NCBI GenBank assembly: GCA_050084985.1
Contig: JBITNC010000001.1
Span: 100,998,001-101,062,000, forward strand
Origin: Nageia nagi
Lineage: Eukaryota; Pinophyta
Direction of reading: 5' to 3'
Length of the DNA: 64,000 nt
The position numbers and the translations under genes are program-made. Numbering within the stretch: position 1 is the stretch's first letter; each line of letters starts with the position of its first letter. Below are positions 60,480 through 64,000 of this stretch, in pieces. Under the pieces are notes generated by a model. It was not told the origin of the DNA. It made no database searches and saw only the letters and a program-made list of their open reading frames with translations.

Positions 60480-61400
60480 CTTTCTTCAGATATTTGAATT
60501 AATAATGGCTTCAACTTTATTTTATAGAGACAACTCAATTCTATTGATAGAGAAGCTCTCCTCTAGGCAACTCTTTCCCCCACCACTCTCAACCCATCAC
60601 AACCTACTTCCTTGCTCAAATGGATCGAGGGGGATATTGATAAAAGACAATAGACATTGGACTATTCAACCATAGGCAAGGCCACTAGACAATGCACCCA
60701 TGGATCTTTGGGGCTTTAGATCAATGACAAGTAGAGACATATCATTGATTTCTTCAGCAGAGATTCTTCAACTTTGAATATTAAGAGATACTAGTACAAA
60801 GGTAGAGGGAAAGTGGCCCTTAGGACCACCCCCTCCTCTCTTTCCCTATCCCCATAGAGAACTTATTTACAAATGCCTTGTATTTATATTTGTTTCTTTA
60901 TTTGTTGGACACTTTTGGTCTTTCCACTTGTTATTGTTGTGCCCTTTTCACAGTCCCTTGGGTCACTTTTGGCCCACCATGGACATTAATAATATTTCAT
61001 TTCATCTTTATATAATAACTCAAAAAGCTCTTTACTATGATGCAAGAACTGGAATCAATAACCTCTTCATCACTAAAATAATTATTTGCTTAAAAGGTAA
61101 GACAAAGAGCAATACCTTTGAATTGTGTTCATTGTTGTTGGATGTTTTTTGTATTTATTCCATATCCACAATCATCTTGCAACATTTAAAAGACTTGTGA
61201 TCCAATATCTTTGGAAGTTTGTCTTAGGCTCATACTCCTTCATACTTCTATTAGCTAAGAATAGACTTTCTATACTGAGAGCCAAGAAGATCCTATCTAC
61301 CCTTCCAAACTACATCTTTGTAGATGAGGATCTCACACATCTACAATCACAACAGTTTGCTTCAACCAGGAAGTTACTGTAGCAAGAAAACTAGGTAAAT
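60480..61400 (+). pseudogene. Unidentified ORF debris, possibly LINE-type ORF1
   Basis: Plus-strand frames with stops and shifts. The best part, at about 61245-61380, reads AKNRLSILRAKKILSTLPNY then IFVDEDLTHLQSQQF. This resembles the helical end of some non-LTR retrotransposon ORF1-like proteins (a lysine-rich helix, then a D-E-D-L-T motif), but I cannot confirm the family. Upstream open frames at 60928-61200 are hydrophobic and not recognisable. Confidence 0.3.
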
Positions 61401-61409
61401 GGGTCATCA

Positions 61410-64000
61410 TCAAGGTTCCACCATGGGTCGCGAGCGGCGGAGGTCATTTTTAGGGAGCGGCTCCAACTCGACAGGCGAAGCAGCTAGTAAAAAAATCCCT
61501 TAGAATTTTTAGATTTTTCTTGTTCATTGTTTCTAATTCATTTTTACTATCAAATATGAATTTAAATTACAAAACATAATCAAATATGAATCTAAAGGTA
61601 GAAACGAGAAATGAAAGCGAGCCATAATGTCATTAAGTGACAAACAAGTCTGAATCAGTAGTTCGTAATGTCATAATATCAAAATGAGTCATAATGGCAT
61701 AGTAGCAAAAAGCCAAAGGCTCAAAATGACAAAACCATAACTATCAAGTATCAATACTATCAAACTATGGCTCTAGCCTCTAAGACTCTTAATCCTTAGC
61801 TCTAAGGGCTCATGTGCCCCTCATATATTTCAATTGTAGTCAAAATCAACATTCTCCTCATCCATATCATGATCATCTGATGGCTACCCTCATCATCCAA
61901 CTAGATACCTTCCATGTCCAATGGTAATCCTATCAACCCATGAGCATCATCATCAACCTCTTGACTAGCTACCTTCACAGGATCAATATCCCATCATGAA
62001 AATGGACTAGCTCTATACTTTGGTTTCACCCTCTCATGAAGGCGAAGATAGCTATGCACTGCTACTAGCTTCTTTGCTCTCTCTAGGGTAAGCATGTTCC
62101 TCCTCATGCTGTGGATGAAGCCATATGTGGACCAATTCCTCTCTACAGCAGAGGAACTACCAACCTACAATCAAATTTGTTATTTGATAAAATTAGAATT
62201 AAAAACATGAAACATCCAAGTTCAAAGTTCAAACAATTATTCAAATTTGAAATTTCTTCAACTAACCTGAGAAAAAAGCCTAATTGCAAGTTGCCTCAAT
62301 TCAGGAGCATCATCCCCATATAGATCCCACCATCCAATGGGATCACTATCCTCCCTACACTCTGGTGTGCTAAAATGAGGACCCCCAAGTCTCGAAAATT
62401 GCATGAATTGTTTTCTACGGATGGCAACTTCCTCTGATGTATACACCTTTTTCAAGAACTTCATGAATCCATTTTTCACCTCTGACATTAATAGGTATAT
62501 TTTTTCCTTTCTTGAGCACATACCATTTTGGATTCAGAGCATAGGTAGCCATATGCATTGGGGTGTTCATCTTATTCCACCTATAAGAAATTAAAAAATA
62601 AAGTTCAAAACTTAAAGCTACAAAGTATAAATTACAAACAACAATAAATCAACATTTTTTATGGTTATCTCTTAATTACAATGGGAAGAATGTAATTTGT
62701 ATAAAATGAGGGATCTTTGGCACTAATGATATTTTTTATTTGCTCAACTATGCTGTGAAAAGTCTCATATATTTCTCCTAAATTAGGAGAATCTTTATCA
62801 CCATACCTAATGACATCATGGATTGGAGCAATGAAACTTACCATATACCTACAAAGATTAAAAAAACTAAAAGTTAAAAAGCTACATAGTAATATAAACA
62901 ATTAATAACAAAAAAAATAAAATTAAAATTTAAAATGAAACTTCAATTACCTAATTTCATCCCACCATCATTTAAGATTTTCAATCTGTGTTTTTCCCTC
63001 ATTTGACTCATTCCTTCCACTTCTTCCATTTTGATGACACTACCATGGATTGGAGTGACTTCTGTAACTCAAGCATCCTCTCCAAAAGAAGCTAATAAGT
63101 GGCATATCTTGTTTCGACAGGTTTGATGAACTCCTCCTTTGAGAAGCAACGAAACAAGGCCATTGAAGTGATGGTTGCAAATAAATAGTTGCATCTTTCT
63201 AACATTTTGAACTATATCCATCACCCATTCTATCTTTCCAATATCTTTCAATGCATTGATTAAAGCATGCACACAACATGAAATCCAATAAATATGTCTA
63301 AAAGTGGACTCTACCAATTTACCTGCTCTCTTACAAATAGGGTTTGCATCTGTAATGACCAACAAGACAACAAAAAATTAAAATTAAAATATTTAATATT
63401 TAAAAATTAAAAGTAAAACAAATCAAATGAAACATTGAAAAGTATAAAATTAAAAATAAAATAGCAAAATAATTTTACCTGCAACACATTGGATGGGCCA
63501 ACATCCTTAATAGCTTGCTTCAAGAGATGAAATTGAAACTCAAAATTCTTTTTCTTCTCAAAGCAATCAATAGCTCGAAGAAAAAAAAAGACCATCTAGA
63601 CATGTAACAATTATATTGATGAATGGATGCTGACAAATGTCAGTCCAACCATCCATCACTATGAAACACCCATTATGCACCTATAATGCTTTCATTGTAT
63701 GCATCATCAAAGAACACTTCGCATATTGTTTCTCCAAAAGACTAGTATGAAGTCTACTCTCCTCGAGAAAAACATATGAAGGCCCCACTTCCCTTACCTT
63801 TTCAAATGCATATTTGAAATAGGGTGACCATGCAAAATGGAAGGGAAGCCCATGTGCATAAAAAAATAAACTCATAGCATCATCAGCAATTTCTTTTGCT
63901 TGTATATTCAATGCATCATTATGTTCTCTCTTTTTCTTGATGGGGGCAATGTAGGACTCGGTAAACTAGAAGAAGCAAGGTGTGTGGAAGAAGATGCATA
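61410..64000 (-). mobile_element. Second hAT transposon (hAT-2), runs off the window
   Basis: Minus-strand transposase with a GC-rich subterminal segment (about 61420-61480, 'gcgagcggcgg' and 'agcggctcc') that probably lies close to the transposon's left end. The exact end and target duplication could not be placed because the other end is beyond 64000. It is a different lineage from hAT-1, judging by sequence and intron layout. Confidence 0.75.
61905..63990 (-). pseudogene. hAT-2 transposase, multi-exon, degraded, 5' end outside window
   Basis: On the minus strand in order: LPFHFAWSPYFKYAFEKV and GPSYVFLEESRLHTSLLEK (63840-63720), then CFIVMDGWTDICQHPFINII (about 63680-63600), the DUF659 W-T-D motif. 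LFFFLRAIDCFEKKK and AIKDVGPSNVLQ follow to a GT near 63480. An exon resumes after an AG near 63350 with DANPICKRAGKLVESTFRHI and KGGVHQTCRNKI. MVSFIAPIHDVIRYGDKDSP is in 62665-62901. The C-terminal part 62267-62521 has MKFLKKVY and APELRQLAIRLFSQ. It joins through a GT-AG intron (62165-62266) to VGSSSAVERNWSTYGFIHSM and KLVAVHSYLRLHER, the hAT dimerisation signature. Internal stops show it is inactive. Confidence 0.82.

Overview
The window looks like intergenic DNA from a large-genome plant, most likely a gymnosperm (inference). It is AT-rich and filled with old, stop-ridden LTR retrotransposons, solo LTRs, hAT transposons and LINE debris. Only one conventional plant gene is recognisable: the last six exons of a 7-hydroxymethyl chlorophyll a reductase (HCAR) gene on the minus strand at 34943-36740. 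Nothing is bacterial or viral in layout, and I saw no tRNA, rRNA or CRISPR. All similarity statements come from reading the sequence by eye. LTR family names X, Y, Z and W are local to this report.

Layout. 1-2220: two LTR-like segments of family X, each with a 30-bp minisatellite. 2260-3764: 3' end of a Ty3/gypsy element. 3909-6047: a decayed unrecognised ORF region ending at a polypurine tract. 8102-13446: a full-length but dead Ty1/copia element with both LTRs. 13590-14235: LINE ORF1 remnant. 14950-25546: three minus-strand LTR-plus-leader modules of family Z, one carrying a solo LTR (W). 27344-33266: copy A of an unrecognised gag-like gene behind a long repeat-rich leader. 34943-36740: HCAR exons. 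37385-38290: exon-like fragments of another gene on the plus strand. 38368-52760: a minus-strand copia element split by an 11.3-kb insertion (39256-50518). That insertion is copy B of the gag-like element. 53128-60374: one X solo LTR split by later insertions, including another X LTR and a hAT transposon. 60480-61400: weak ORF debris. 61410-64000: a second hAT running off the window.

The nesting can be read from target-site duplications (TSDs) and one reading frame. A copia polymerase frame reads straight across the 39256-50518 insertion once one copy of its GCTAA/GCTAT duplication is removed. Inside that insertion an inverted Y-type solo LTR (40101-42342) holds an X solo LTR (40426-41521).

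The best candidate for something undescribed is the A/B family. It consists of two diverged copies, about 16 kb apart, of a roughly 1,100-codon gag-like protein with no polymerase. Both sit behind multi-kilobase leaders of tandem repeats rich in inverted repeats. In copy B the repeat is a very regular 183-bp unit. In copy A the units carry small hairpins whose stems keep pairing although their bases differ.
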